Positions 25,081 to 34,929 of a stretch of DNA of 64,000 nucleotides are shown in pieces. The notes below the pieces were generated by a model that did no database searches, was not told where the DNA came from, and saw only the letters and a list, made by a program, of their open reading frames with translations. The translations under genes were made by a program, and so were the position numbers. The stretch is from DATAGF01 sp963834875 (GTDB lineage Bacteria; Actinomycetota; Thermoleophilia; Miltoncostaeales; Miltoncostaeaceae): positions 310,001-374,000 of the forward strand of contig CAWIDG010000027.1 in NCBI GenBank assembly GCA_963834875.1, written 5' to 3'. The stretch's first letter is position 1, and every line of letters starts with the position of its first letter.

Positions 25081-27646
25081 CTATGGCGTCACGGGTGGAG
25101 TCTTGACGTCGATCGACTCGAGGAAGGCGACCACCGCGGCCTGGTCGGACGGGTTGGCGAGCACGTCGGGCCGGGTGTTGTTGGCCGTGCGGTGGCGGGC
25201 GTTGCTGAGCACGCACGCGAACGTCTCGCAGGCCCCGTTGTGGTAGAAGGGCGGCATCACGTTCAGGCCGAGCAGCGACGGCGTGTTGAAGCCGTTGCCG
25301 CGGCCGTCGGCGTTGTAGTCGATGCCGAGCGCGTCCTGCTGCGGCTGCGCCACCCCGTTGAGCAGGGTGGCCGTGGCCTTCTCGGCCCCGCCGATGTTGC
25401 GGCCGATCGGGTTGCCGCCGTTCGGAACGCCGAGGTTGAACGAGCCGATGTTCTGCAGGAAGGCGTTCAGGTACTGGCTGCCCGACGGGTTGCCGAACAC
25501 CTGCGGCGGCGTCCGCTCGGTGAAGACCGTGGCGGCGGCGGGCGGTGGCGCGAAGTTACGGCTGCTGATCGTCCAGTTCGACCCGCCGTGACAGCCCGCG
25601 CAGCCGGCCTGGATGAAGAGGGACCGGCCCTTGTTGATGGTCGACTGCGAGCGCCCGCTCTTCACCTTCGGCTTGGCCAGCGGGGCGTTCGGCGTGCGCA
25701 CGGCGCGCTTGACCCACTCCCTCAGCGCGGTCATGGCCGGCACCGCGGTGCTGCTGCCCGGCAGCGTGACGGTGACCTGCTGGCGGTCGGCGTTCTTGAT
25801 CGGGATGAAGTTCGGGATCGCGCAGGGCGCCTGGCCGACGCTCCCGTTGTCGCCGATGATCAGCCCGTGGTTGGGGTCGAGCGTGCTCGTCGGCGGCGCC
25901 GGCGGCGGGGGCGGGTTGGCGCAGGCGAGCGCGGCCGCCAGCGGACCGGGGCCCGGACACGTTGCGGATGTTCAGCTCGAAGTCCTCGACCTCGTCGCGG
26001 ACCGGCGTGTAGTTGAGGATCCGCTGATCGCCGTCGCGGTTCTTCGGGTTGAAGGTCGAGTTCAGCGGGACCGACTTGCGCGGCCCGTCGGGGAACGACC
26101 ACACGACGCCGTCGGTCAGGCCCTTGAAGTGGCAGCTCGAGCAGGCCTGCCAGCCCTCGCTCGACAGCCGGTTCATCGTCGGGGCGCCCGGTCCGCTGAA
26201 GTTGCCGCGCGAGGAGAAGAACATCTCGGCGCCGACCAGGACCGTCTCCTCGAGCGAGCCCGGCGCCGGCAGCTTCGTCGTGCGGATCGTCTTGATGACC
26301 CGGTCGGTCTTCAGGTTGACGACGCTGACGTTGCGCGAGACGAAGTTGTTCACGTAGGCGCGCCCCCCGGCCCGGTTGACGACGATGCCCTGGGGGTTCT
26401 TGCCCGCGTTGGCGCCGCTGGTCTTGGAGTTCGCCGGGTCGTTGAGGTCGATGTAGCTGGTCGTATCGGCGTCGACAGTGAGGTTGAGCTTGCCGTTGCC
26501 GGCCACGCTGGCCCTCACCAGCAGGTCGCTGCCGGCCGCCACGGCGTAGGCCTTCTGCCGGTAGAAGCCGATCGCCCAGAGGTTCGAGAAGAAGAGCTTG
26601 GTCTTGCCCGCCTCCGGGTTCTGCGCGCCGAGGTTCAGGTTGATCGACTTGGACGCCCCCGCGTCGCTCTGGGTGTTGCCGTTGACGCCGTCGATCACAT
26701 TGACGAAGGCCTGCGTGTCAACGTTGAACCGCAGCGGGCCCGCCGGCGAGGCGGCGATGTTGGGCAGGTAGGCCTGATTCCCGCGGATGACGATGCTCTG
26801 GAGCTGGTTCGGGAACGCCGAGGTCTCGTCCAGCGTGCCGTCGCCGGTGCTGTCGACCCTGAAGCCGGTCACCTGAGGCGCGAGCTTGATGCGCTGGCTC
26901 ACGGTCGCGCCGACGCCCTTCGCCCCGGTCTGGATGTTGAGGCGGCACACCACCCCCGAGCGGCCCGTGTCGGTCGCCTGCTGGGCGCCCTGGTTCACGT
27001 AGGAGAAGAAGCGGGTGACGTACAGCCGCTTGCTGTTGGCGGTGATCGCCATGCCGCGGGGCTGGAACCGGCGCTCCTTGTCCTCGGCGTTGCAGATGCT
27101 CTTGCGCAGGGCGACGTCGCCGACCAACTTGCGGGTGGCGACGTCGAGCACGGTGATGGTGTCCTGGGCGCTGTTGGCCACGTAGACGCGCTTCCCGTCG
27201 GGCGAGGCGACCACGTTCCACGGCTCGGCGCCGGTGATGAACGTGCCCTTGGAGCCGAAGCGGTTGTCCTTGGCCGCCTTGAAGTTGCCGGGCCGGGCGT
27301 CGGTGATGCGCAGCACGGTGAGGCTGTTGCCGGCCGCGTTCACCACGTACGCGTAGCGGTTGAGCGGGTCGACGGCCACGCCCTGGGGCTCGTTGCCGAC
27401 CTTGATCTTCTTGACCACCTTGTTCTGGTCGGTGCGGATGACCGAGACCGAGTCGTCGCTCGGGTTCACGCTCCAGACGAGCTTGCCGTCGGTCGACATG
27501 GCGATCGGGCTCGAGTACGTCGGGACCGCCGGGGGGGCTTCGGCGCGGGCTTGGCCGCCCCTCCCTGACCTGCCGCCGTCGCGCAGAGCACGCCGCGAGA
27601 GGCAGAGCGCGGCGGCGATCGCGGCGGCGCGGTGAAGCGGAAGCAT
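25081..27646 (-). CDS. Secreted beta-propeller/di-haem cytochrome protein (frameshifted)
   Basis: About 850 residues over joined frames. A signal peptide (MLPLHRAAAIAAALCLS) is disturbed by two compensating shifts, one after residue 17 and one in the G7 run near 27530. Then comes a seven-bladed YVTN-type propeller (blade motifs PQGVAVDPLNRYAYVVNAAG, PWNVVASPDGKRVYVANSAQ). The C-terminal third has two haem-binding motifs, CSSCH (around base 26140) and CAGCH (around 25600), separated by a shift near 25955. This is the layout of MauG/cytochrome c peroxidase-like proteins fused to a propeller. It probably acts in extracytoplasmic electron transfer; substrate unknown. No cytochrome maturation genes are in view. 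Confidence 0.75.
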
Positions 27647-27730
27647 GACGGCGCGTCATCGTCCGGCGGCCCTCCGGCTGGGCGAGTCTGCGGGACTCGC
27701 GGGGCAGAATCTCAACCCCGCGGCGCGCGG

Positions 27731-28583
27731 TCAATGCCTCACGAGCACCCGATTCCCGGACGGGTCGGACAGCAGCGCGCCGCCGTCCTGGCGCCGCACG
27801 TCGTGGCCGGCCGCCCGCGCGCGCCCCTCGACCCGGGCGAGCCTCCTCGGCGCTCGGCGCGACGATCTCGACCCGGCCCAGCCCGCGGGCGCCCGCGGGC
27901 GGCGCGGGCGCCCCGGCCGTGCCCCAGGTGTTCAGCCCGACGTGGTGGTGGTAGCCGCCGGCCGAGACGAAGAGCGCGCCGGGGTACCCGCGCACCGTCG
28001 GCTCGAAGCCGAGGACGCCCGACCAGAAGGCCTCGGCCTCGGGGATGTCGCGCACCTGCAGGTGCACGTGCCCCATCGTCGTAGCCTCCGGCATGCCCTC
28101 GTCGGGCGAGCCGGGCATCTCCCCGAGGACCCCCTCGACGTCGAGGGGAAGGGTGGCCATTCGCAGCTCGCCGTCGTCGTAGGTCCACTCGTCGCGGGGG
28201 CGGTCGCGGTAGATCTCGATGCCGTTGCCCTCGGGGTCGTCCAGGTAGAGGGCCTCGCTCACGAGGTGGTCGGAGGCGCCGGTGAAGGACGCACCCGCGT
28301 CGAGGACGCGGCGGAGCGCCCGCGCGAGCTCGGGCCGGCTCGGCACGAGGATCGCCAGGTGGAAGAGCCCGGTGCTCGGCCGGGGCCTCGGGGGCGCGCC
28401 CGGCCGTCCCTCGAGCTCGACGAGCGCGGGGCCGCCTGCGGCGCCGAGCCGGGCGACCCCGTCGCCCTCGTCGAGCACACGCAGCCCCAGCGCGCGCTGG
28501 TAGAAGGCCCGTGCCCGATCGAGGCCGGCGACGGTCAGCCGAACCGCACCCATTCGGGTGGCGGGATCGATGGATCTGTTCAT
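27731..28583 (-). CDS. Two-domain VOC dioxygenase, CatE-like (frameshifted)
   Basis: About 283 residues. Two VOC halves are seen: MGAVRLTVAGLDRARAFYQR with LFHLAILVPSRPELARAL and LYLDDPEGNGIEIYRDRP, then MGHVHLQVRDIPEAEAFWSG with GGYHHHVGLNTWG. The ligands H, H and E of extradiol (catechol 2,3-) dioxygenases appear at FHLAIL/HVHLQV and NGIEIY. The C-terminus after a shift near 27845 reads LLSDPSGNRVLVRH and stops at 27731. It is closest in style to the CatE/YfiE dioxygenases, but the ring substrate is not predictable. Start ATG 28583; an internal ATG 33 bases on is an alternative. Confidence 0.72.
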
Positions 28584-28659
28584 CACGCGCGCTTTCGGGC
28601 CGCTTCCTAGACGATCGATGGGGTGATTCGCCTCGGCGCCGAGCCTAGTGTTCCTGCAG

Positions 28660-28881
28660 ATGGGAGACCACGCAGAGCACAACGTGCGGACCGGGGCGAT
28701 CGCCGACCCGCCGATCGAGGACTGGGAGCGCCAGGGGGCGCTCAGCGAGCTCACCCGCCTCGCCCGCGACCTCCAGTGGGAGGACGCCGACGCGGCCATC
28801 GGCCGCCTCGGGCGGCTGACCGGGAGCCAGCGCGCGGCCGTCGCGGAGGCGATGGAGCGCATCCTGGAGCTGGGCGACTAG
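28660..28881 (+). CDS. Small acidic hypothetical protein (73 aa)
   Basis: 73 residues from ATG 28660 (an in-frame GTG lies 12 bases upstream). The sequence is acidic and helical: WERQGALSELTRLARDLQWE, then AAIGRLGRLTGSQRAAVAEA. No membrane segment. A tandem helical hairpin or ankyrin-like half unit is possible but unproven. It lies upstream of the structured region before the 2-oxoglutarate dehydrogenase gene. Unknown function. Confidence 0.45.
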   Translation: MGDHAEHNVRTGAIADPPIEDWERQGALSELTRLARDLQWEDADAAIGRLGRLTGSQRAAVAEAMERILELGD

Positions 28882-28917
28882 CCCAACGCCGGCGAACGGG
28901 CGGCGCGTCAAGCGGAA

Positions 28918-29161
28918 GGCGCGCCCGAGGCGAAGCCCGAGGGCACCGAGGCGAAGAATTCCGGCCTCTCGCCCCGCCGAAGGCGGTAAGGCCGGATTGG
29001 TCCGCATCTGCGCGATCGGCGCGCCCCGGCCGAAGGCCGGAGCCGATCGCGCCGGCGCGCCCGAGGCGAACCGTGCTCAGCGAGCGGATCATGTGGCGCC
29101 AGCAAGGGCAGGATCGCGGAACCGAACGGGTAACACCGGAGGACCGCCGTTTCGGACGGCG
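28918..29161 (+). other. Structured 312-base intergenic leader before the E2-E1 gene
   Basis: Gap 28882-29193 has no gene. A 17-base direct repeat GGCGCGCCCGAGGCGAA occurs at 28918-28934 and 29054-29070, and its core CCGAGGCGAA also at 28946-28955. Two nested hairpins lie between them. One is AATTCCGGCC (28957-28966) with AGGCCGGATT (28989-28998) around CCGCC-GAA-GGCGG. The other is GCGATCGGC (29012-29020) with GCCGATCGC (29042-29050) around CCGGCC-GAA-GGCCGG (29026-29040). A third stem CGCCGT/ACGGCG (29145-29161) stands 22 bases before TAGGAG. It could be a structured 5' leader, a REP-like repeat or a terminator cluster. It matches no riboswitch I know. Confidence 0.5.
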
Positions 29162-29193
29162 TTTCGCCCGTTCGCGATAGCCTAGGAGTTCGC

Positions 29194-32100
29194 GTGTCAA
29201 CGACGTCCCCACAGACCGTCCAGGTGGTGCTGCCGGAGCTCGGCGAGTCCGTCACCGAAGGGGTCGTGGTGGAGTGGCGCATCGGCGAGGGCGACTCGGT
29301 CCGGGCCGGCGACACCCTCCTCGACGTCACGACCGACAAGGTCAACGTGGAGATCCCGGCTCCGGCCACCGGCCTGCTGACCCGGATCGTGGCCCAGCCG
29401 GGCGAATCGGTCGAGGTCGGCGCCCTCCTGGCCGAGCTGCAGACCGGCGGCGACGGGCCGAACGGCGGCGCGCCGCGGCCGGCGGAGGCGCCCGACGCCG
29501 AGGTCGAGGTCGAGGTCGAGGCCGAGGCCGAGGCGCCCGCGGCGCCGGCTGGGGGCAGCGTCGACATCGTCCTGCCCGACATGGAGTCGGTGACCGAGGG
29601 CGTGGTGGTGGAGTGGCGGGCCGCCGTGGGCGACGCGGTCCGGGCCGAGCAGACCGTCGTGGAGGTCTCGACCGACAAGGTCGACCTCGAGGTCCCCGCG
29701 CCCGCGGCGGGCACCCTTGCCGAGATCGCCGTCGAGGCGGGCGAGACCTTCGCGGTGGGCCAGCCGCTCGGTCGCATCGCGGTGGGCGCCGACGGGGCGG
29801 GCCCGCCGGCCGAGGCGCCCCCGGCGGTGCCGGCCGAGGCGGCGCCGGCCGAGGCGGCGTCGCGGGCGCGCGCCGACGGCGACCTGGAGTGGCCGCGCAT
29901 CAGCCCGGTCGCGCGCCGCCTCGCGGCCGACCGCGGGATCGACCCGACGACGGTCCGCGGCACGGGCCCCGGGGGGATGGTGCGCAAGGCCGACGTGCTG
30001 GCGGCCGCCTCGGGCGCGGCGGCGGGCAACGGCGGCGCACCGGCGGCCGAGGCGCCCGCCGCACCCGCCGCGGCCGGCGATGAAGAGGCCGTGCCCCTGC
30101 GCGGCCCCGCCGCGGCGCTCGCCGCCTATATGGACGAGAGCCTCTCGATCCCGACGGCCACGAGCTTCCGCACGCTCGGCGTCGGCGTCCTCGACGACCA
30201 GCGGCGGCGGATCAACGCCGAGCTGAAGGGCGCCGGCCGCGACGAGAAGCTCTCCTTCACCCACCTCGTGGCGTGGGCGCTGGTCCGGGCGGCGCAGGCG
30301 CATCCGGCCATGGGCACCGGGTACGGGGTGGTGGACGGCAGCCCCCACAAGCTGGTGCGCGAGACGGTGAACCTCGGGCTCGCGGTCGACGTGGAGCGCA
30401 AGGACGGCACCCGCTCGCTGCTGGTGCCGGTGGTGCGCGACGCCGCCGGGCTCGGATTCCGCGGCTTCCGCGACGCCTACGACGACCTCGTCCGCCGCAC
30501 GCGGGCGGGCCAGGTCAAGCCCGATGAGCTGCGCGGCGCGACCATCAGCCTCACGAACCCCGGAGGCCTCGGCACCGTCGCGTCGGTGCCGCGCCTGATG
30601 CCGGGTCAGGGCACGATCGTCGCCACCGGGGCGATCGGCTTCCCGGCCGGGCTCGGAGCCGTCAACGGCGAGGCGCTGAAGGATCTCGGGGTCGAGAAGG
30701 TCATGACCGTGACCAGCACCTACGACCACCGGGTCATCCAGGGCGCCGAGAGCGGCGAGTTCCTCGCGCACATCGAGCGCCTGCTGCGCGGCGAGGACCG
30801 GTTCTACGACGAGGTGCGCGAGAGCCTCGGCCTTCCGGCCGCCGCTCCGGAGGCCGAGCGCGCTCCGGCCCCGGCCACGGCGCCCGAGACGGGGCCGGTC
30901 GACGACGAGCTGCTGTCCGGGGTCGCGTCTGCGATGTCGGTCGTGAGGGCCCACCGCAGCCACGGCCACCTCGCGGCCGACCTCGACCCACTGGGGGCCA
31001 AGCCGCCCGGCGAGCCGGCGCTGGTGCCCGAGAACGTCGGCCTGACGCCCGAGGTGATGGCGCGCATCCCCGCGGCGCTGCTGCGCGTGAAGGTGCCGGG
31101 CGAGAGCTTCGCCGCCGCCCTCCCCCACCTGCGCGCGGCCTACTGCGGCACGATCGCGTACGAGATCGAGCACATCTCCGACCACCAGACGCGGCTCTGG
31201 CTGCGCGGCGTGATCGAGTCGGGGCGCCTGCGCGATCCCCTCCCCGCCGAGCGGCGGGTGCAGATCCTCGAGCGCCTCGTGCTGGTCGACGCCTTCGAGC
31301 GCTTCCTGCGGCGCACCTACCTGGGCCAGAAGACCTTCTCGATCGAGGGCGTGGACGCCCTCGTGCCGATCACCGACGAGGTGATCGAGCTGGTGGCGGC
31401 CGAGGGGGCGAAGGACGTCGTGATGGGGATGGCCCACCGCGGCCGGCTCGCCTTCATCGCCCACGTCGTGGGGCGGCCGGAGCAGTCGATCCTCGCCGAG
31501 TTCGAGGGCCACCTGGCCTTCGAGTCGGGCGACGAGGACATGCGCGACACGGCCGGGGACGTCAAGTACCACCTCGGCGCCGAGGGCGTCTACGAGACGC
31601 GCGACGGACGACCCGTGCGCATCAAGCTCTGCGCCAACCCGAGTCACCTGGAGCAGGTCAACGCGGTGGCGGAAGGCCTGACCCGGGCGATCCAGACGAC
31701 GCGCGTGACGCCCCAGGCGCGCCAGGACCGGGCCGCCGCGGTGGCGGTGCTGATCCACGGCGACGCGGCGTTCACCGGGCAGGGCGTCATGGCCGAGACG
31801 CTGAACCTGCAGGCGCTGGCCGGCTACAGCACCGGCGGCACGGTGCACGTGATCGCCAACAACCAGATCGGCTTCACCACCGATCCCAACGACGCGCGCT
31901 CGACCTACCACGTCAGCGACCTCGCGCGCGGCTTCGACATCCCGGTGATCCACGTGAACGCCGACGACATCGACGCCTGCGTGAGCGCCGCCCAGCTCGC
32001 CGCCGCCTACCGCATCCGCTACCAGCGCGACGTGCTCATCAACCTGATCGGCTACCGCCGCCTGGGCCACAACGAGCTCGACGAGCCGGCCTACACGCAG

Positions 32101-33519
32101 CCGGTGATGAGCCGCACGATCAAGGCCCACCCTCCGGTCAGCAAGATCTACGCGCAGAAGCTTGTCGACGAGGGCCTCCTCTCGCCCGAGCAGGTCGACG
32201 CGATGATCGCGGACGCGGAGGCGCGCATCCGCGACGCGCACGAGGCGGTGACCAGCCGGGGGGACCTCGGCCAGGGAGAGCACGAGCCCTCGCGCGCGAA
32301 CGGCTCGCCGACGCATCGGACGGCCCTCTCCGCCGAGGTCCTCCGTGACCTCAACGAGCAGCTGCTGGCCGTGCCGGAGGGCTTCACGGTCCACCCCAAG
32401 CTCCTGCCGCAGCTGGAGCGGCGGCGCGAGGCGATGGGGCCCGAGGGCGGCATCACCTGGGCCCACGCCGAGGCGCTCGCGTTCGCCTCGCTGCTGACGG
32501 AGGGCGTGCCGGTGCGCCTGAGCGGCCAGGACACCGCACGCGGCACCTTCAGCCAACGCCATCTCGAGCTGCACGACATGGGCGAGGGCGAGACCTGGAC
32601 CCCCCACACGGGGCGCATCCACACGCCGCTGAAGCACCTGGAGGGCGCGTCGGCGTCGTTCGAGCTCTACAACAGCCCGCTGTCCGAGGCGGCGGCGGTG
32701 GGCTTCGAGTACGGGTACAGCACCGAGGCCCCCGAGGCGCTCGTGCTCTGGGAGGCCCAGTACGGCGACTTCGTGAACGGCGCCCAGATCATGATCGACC
32801 AGTTCATCGTCTCGGGACGGGCGAAGTGGGGGCAGGCGTCCCGGCTCACGTTGCTCCTGCCGCACGGCTACGAGGGCAACGGGCCCGAGCACTCGTCGGC
32901 CCGCATCGAGCGGTTCCTCCAGCTCGCCGCCGAGGACAACATCCGGGTGGCGAACTGCAGCACCGCCTCCAACTACTTCCACCTGCTCCGCAAGCAGGCG
33001 CTGACCAGCCGCCAGCGGCCCCTGATCATCTTCACGCCCAAGAGCCTGCTGCGCGCCCGCGGCGCCTCGTCGCGGCTGGAGGACCTGACCGACGGCGGCT
33101 TCCAGCCGGTCTACGACGACCCGCGGGCGCCCGAGGACCGCGCCGGCGTCACGCGCCTCATCCTCTGCTCGGGCAAGGTCTTCCACGAGCTCGACGCCCA
33201 CGAGGACCGGGAGGCGCACCCGGAGCTCGCGATCGGCCGGCTGGAGATGCTGTTCCCCTTCCCCCACGAGCGCGTCGCCGAGCTGCTGGCCTCGTACCCC
33301 GCGCTACAGTCTGTGGACTGGGTGCAGGAGGAGCCCCGCAACATGGGCGCCTGGGAGTTCCTGCGCCGCAGGCTCGAGCGGCTCGTGCCCGCCGGCGCGT
33401 CGCTCGGCTACATCGGCCGCGCGCGCCGGGCCAGCCCGAGCGAGGGCTACCCCCAGACGCATCAGACTGAACAGGACCGGCTGCTCGCGGCGGCGATCAG
33501 CGGCGAGCGAGAGGAATAG
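29194..33519 (+). CDS. kgd: 2-oxoglutarate dehydrogenase E2-E1 fusion with two lipoyl domains
   Basis: 1441 residues, uninterrupted; GTG 29194 with TAGGAG 6 bases upstream. Domains: lipoyl 1 (about 8-83, lysine 49 in TTDKVNVE), lipoyl 2 (about 122-197, lysine 162 in STDKVDLE), peripheral-subunit-binding domain (233-268, ISPVARRLAADRGID), E2 succinyltransferase (about 300-545, catalytic His 512 in TYDHRVIQGAESG), and E1 (about 570-1441) with GMAHRGRL and the thiamine-diphosphate region GDAAFTGQGVMAETLNL plus ANNQIGF. It converts 2-oxoglutarate to succinyl-CoA in the TCA cycle. Mycobacterial Kgd and corynebacterial OdhA have E2-E1 but lack lipoyl and binding domains; here one chain supplies all except Lpd, which follows at once. 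Confidence 0.95.
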   Translation: MSTTSPQTVQVVLPELGESVTEGVVVEWRIGEGDSVRAGDTLLDVTTDKVNVEIPAPATGLLTRIVAQPGESVEVGALLAELQTGGDGPNGGAPRPAEAPDAEVEVEVEAEAEAPAAPAGGSVDIVLPDMESVTEGVVVEWRAAVGDAVRAEQTVVEVSTDKVDLEVPAPAAGTLAEIAVEAGETFAVGQPLGRIAVGADGAGPPAEAPPAVPAEAAPAEAASRARADGDLEWPRISPVARRLAADRGIDPTTVRGTGPGGMVRKADVLAAASGAAAGNGGAPAAEAPAAPAAAGDEEAVPLRGPAAALAAYMDESLSIPTATSFRTLGVGVLDDQRRRINAELKGAGRDEKLSFTHLVAWALVRAAQAHPAMGTGYGVVDGSPHKLVRETVNLGLAVDVERKDGTRSLLVPVVRDAAGLGFRGFRDAYDDLVRRTRAGQVKPDELRGATISLTNPGGLGTVASVPRLMPGQGTIVATGAIGFPAGLGAVNGEALKDLGVEKVMTVTSTYDHRVIQGAESGEFLAHIERLLRGEDRFYDEVRESLGLPAAAPEAERAPAPATAPETGPVDDELLSGVASAMSVVRAHRSHGHLAADLDPLGAKPPGEPALVPENVGLTPEVMARIPAALLRVKVPGESFAAALPHLRAAYCGTIAYEIEHISDHQTRLWLRGVIESGRLRDPLPAERRVQILERLVLVDAFERFLRRTYLGQKTFSIEGVDALVPITDEVIELVAAEGAKDVVMGMAHRGRLAFIAHVVGRPEQSILAEFEGHLAFESGDEDMRDTAGDVKYHLGAEGVYETRDGRPVRIKLCANPSHLEQVNAVAEGLTRAIQTTRVTPQARQDRAAAVAVLIHGDAAFTGQGVMAETLNLQALAGYSTGGTVHVIANNQIGFTTDPNDARSTYHVSDLARGFDIPVIHVNADDIDACVSAAQLAAAYRIRYQRDVLINLIGYRRLGHNELDEPAYTQPVMSRTIKAHPPVSKIYAQKLVDEGLLSPEQVDAMIADAEARIRDAHEAVTSRGDLGQGEHEPSRANGSPTHRTALSAEVLRDLNEQLLAVPEGFTVHPKLLPQLERRREAMGPEGGITWAHAEALAFASLLTEGVPVRLSGQDTARGTFSQRHLELHDMGEGETWTPHTGRIHTPLKHLEGASASFELYNSPLSEAAAVGFEYGYSTEAPEALVLWEAQYGDFVNGAQIMIDQFIVSGRAKWGQASRLTLLLPHGYEGNGPEHSSARIERFLQLAAEDNIRVANCSTASNYFHLLRKQALTSRQRPLIIFTPKSLLRARGASSRLEDLTDGGFQPVYDDPRAPEDRAGVTRLILCSGKVFHELDAHEDREAHPELAIGRLEMLFPFPHERVAELLASYPALQSVDWVQEEPRNMGAWEFLRRRLERLVPAGASLGYIGRARRASPSEGYPQTHQTEQDRLLAAAISGEREE

Positions 33520-33521
33520 AC

Positions 33522-34916
33522 GTGACCGACGGGGGTGACGGCGCCGGGGCGCCGCGCGTCGTCGTGCTGGGAGGAGGCCCTGCAGGCGACGTCGCCGCGC
33601 TGCGGGCGGCCCAGCTCGGCGCCCAGTCCACGCTGATCGAGCGCGCCGAGCTCGGCGGCACCTGCCTCAACTGGGGGTGCATCCCCACCAAGTCGCTGCT
33701 GGCGACCGCCGACCTGCTGCGCCGCGTCCGCCGGGCCGACGAGTACGGCCTCGTGGTGCCCGAGGTCTCCTTCGACTTCCCCAAGATGATGGAGCGCAAG
33801 GACGAGATCGTGCTGCGCATGCGCCAGGGCGTGGAGGGCGCCGCCAAGCGCAAGGGCGTGAACGTCGTGCGCGGCCAGGGCCGCGTGGACGGCGACGCCG
33901 TCGTGGTCGACGGCGAGCGCCACGCGTTCGACCACCTCGTCGTCTGTGTCGGCACCGAGCCCTCGGGCCTGCCCGGCTTCGACATGGACCACCCGGCCGT
34001 GCTCACCTCCAACGACATCCTCACGCTGCAGTCGGTGCCCGAGTCGATGCTGGTGGTGGGAGGCGGGGTGATCGGCTGCGAGTTCGCCAGCCTGTTCGCG
34101 CCCCTCGGCACGGCGATCACGGTCGTCGAGATCCTGCCGCGCCTGCTGACCGGGATCGACAACCGCACCGCGAGCCAGTTCCAGCGGCTGCTCGAGAAGG
34201 AGGGCGTCGAGGTCCACCTCGGGCGGCAGGTCGCCGAGATCACGGACTACCGATCCGACGGCGTGACCGTGCGCCTCGACGACGACACCGAGATCAGCGC
34301 CGAGAAGCTGCTCGTGTCGGTGGGCCGCCGCTCGCAGGCGGCCGGCATCGGGCTGGAGGAGATCGGCGTCGAGATCACCGAGCGCGGCCACGTCGTCGTC
34401 GACGACTTCCTGCGCACCGCCAACCCCAAGGTCTGGGCCGCCGGCGACTGCATCGGCGGCCTCCAGCTCGCGCACCTCGCGTCGGCCGAGGCCGCCCGGG
34501 CGGTCGAGAACGCGCTGGGCGGCGAGATGGTCGCGATGGACCGCACCGTCGTGCCGAGCTGCATCTACACCCACCCCGAGATCGCGACCGTCGGGCTGAA
34601 CGCCGACGACGCGAAGGCGCAGGGGTACGAGGTGAGCCTGGGACAGGCGCGCTTCGGCGGCTCGGGGAAGGCGCTCGGCGAGGGCGAGCCCGACGGCTAC
34701 GCCCAGCTGGTCGTGGACGCCGGGACCGGGCTCCTGCTGGGGGCCACGATCATGGGCGTGCACGCCGTCGAGATGATCCACGAGATCGGCGTCGCCATCG
34801 CGGAGGGGCTGACGGCGGCGGAGCTGGGCGAGATCATCCACGCCCACCCGACCGTCAGCGAGATGGTCATGGACGCCGCCCAGCAGGCGGTCGGCGTCGC
34901 CCCCTACCTCTCCTGA
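33522..34916 (+). CDS. lpd: Dihydrolipoyl dehydrogenase (E3)
   Basis: 464 residues from GTG 33522, two bases after the E2-E1 stop. The FAD loop VVVLGGGPAGDVAALRAAQLG, the redox disulfide GGTCLNWGCIPTK, the NAD loop VVGGGVIGCEFASLF, the second FAD motif VWAAGDCIGG and the C-terminal active-site base HAHPTVSE are all present. It reoxidises the dihydrolipoyl groups of the fused E2 and passes electrons to NAD+. The tandem position makes a two-gene dehydrogenase operon. Since Lpd is the only missing piece, the locus encodes a full complex. Confidence 0.95.
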   Translation: MTDGGDGAGAPRVVVLGGGPAGDVAALRAAQLGAQSTLIERAELGGTCLNWGCIPTKSLLATADLLRRVRRADEYGLVVPEVSFDFPKMMERKDEIVLRMRQGVEGAAKRKGVNVVRGQGRVDGDAVVVDGERHAFDHLVVCVGTEPSGLPGFDMDHPAVLTSNDILTLQSVPESMLVVGGGVIGCEFASLFAPLGTAITVVEILPRLLTGIDNRTASQFQRLLEKEGVEVHLGRQVAEITDYRSDGVTVRLDDDTEISAEKLLVSVGRRSQAAGIGLEEIGVEITERGHVVVDDFLRTANPKVWAAGDCIGGLQLAHLASAEAARAVENALGGEMVAMDRTVVPSCIYTHPEIATVGLNADDAKAQGYEVSLGQARFGGSGKALGEGEPDGYAQLVVDAGTGLLLGATIMGVHAVEMIHEIGVAIAEGLTAAELGEIIHAHPTVSEMVMDAAQQAVGVAPYLS

Positions 34917-34929
34917 TCCGCACGGCGCC

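Noticed and set aside
28882..29193. A known riboswitch or thermosensor before the E2-E1 gene
   Set aside because: The hairpins do not match any class I can recall; kept only as an unexplained structured region.
29197..33267. A 1356-codon open frame antisense to the E2-E1 gene
   Set aside because: High G+C leaves the antisense frame free of stops. It has no domain motifs, while the plus strand encodes a full enzyme.
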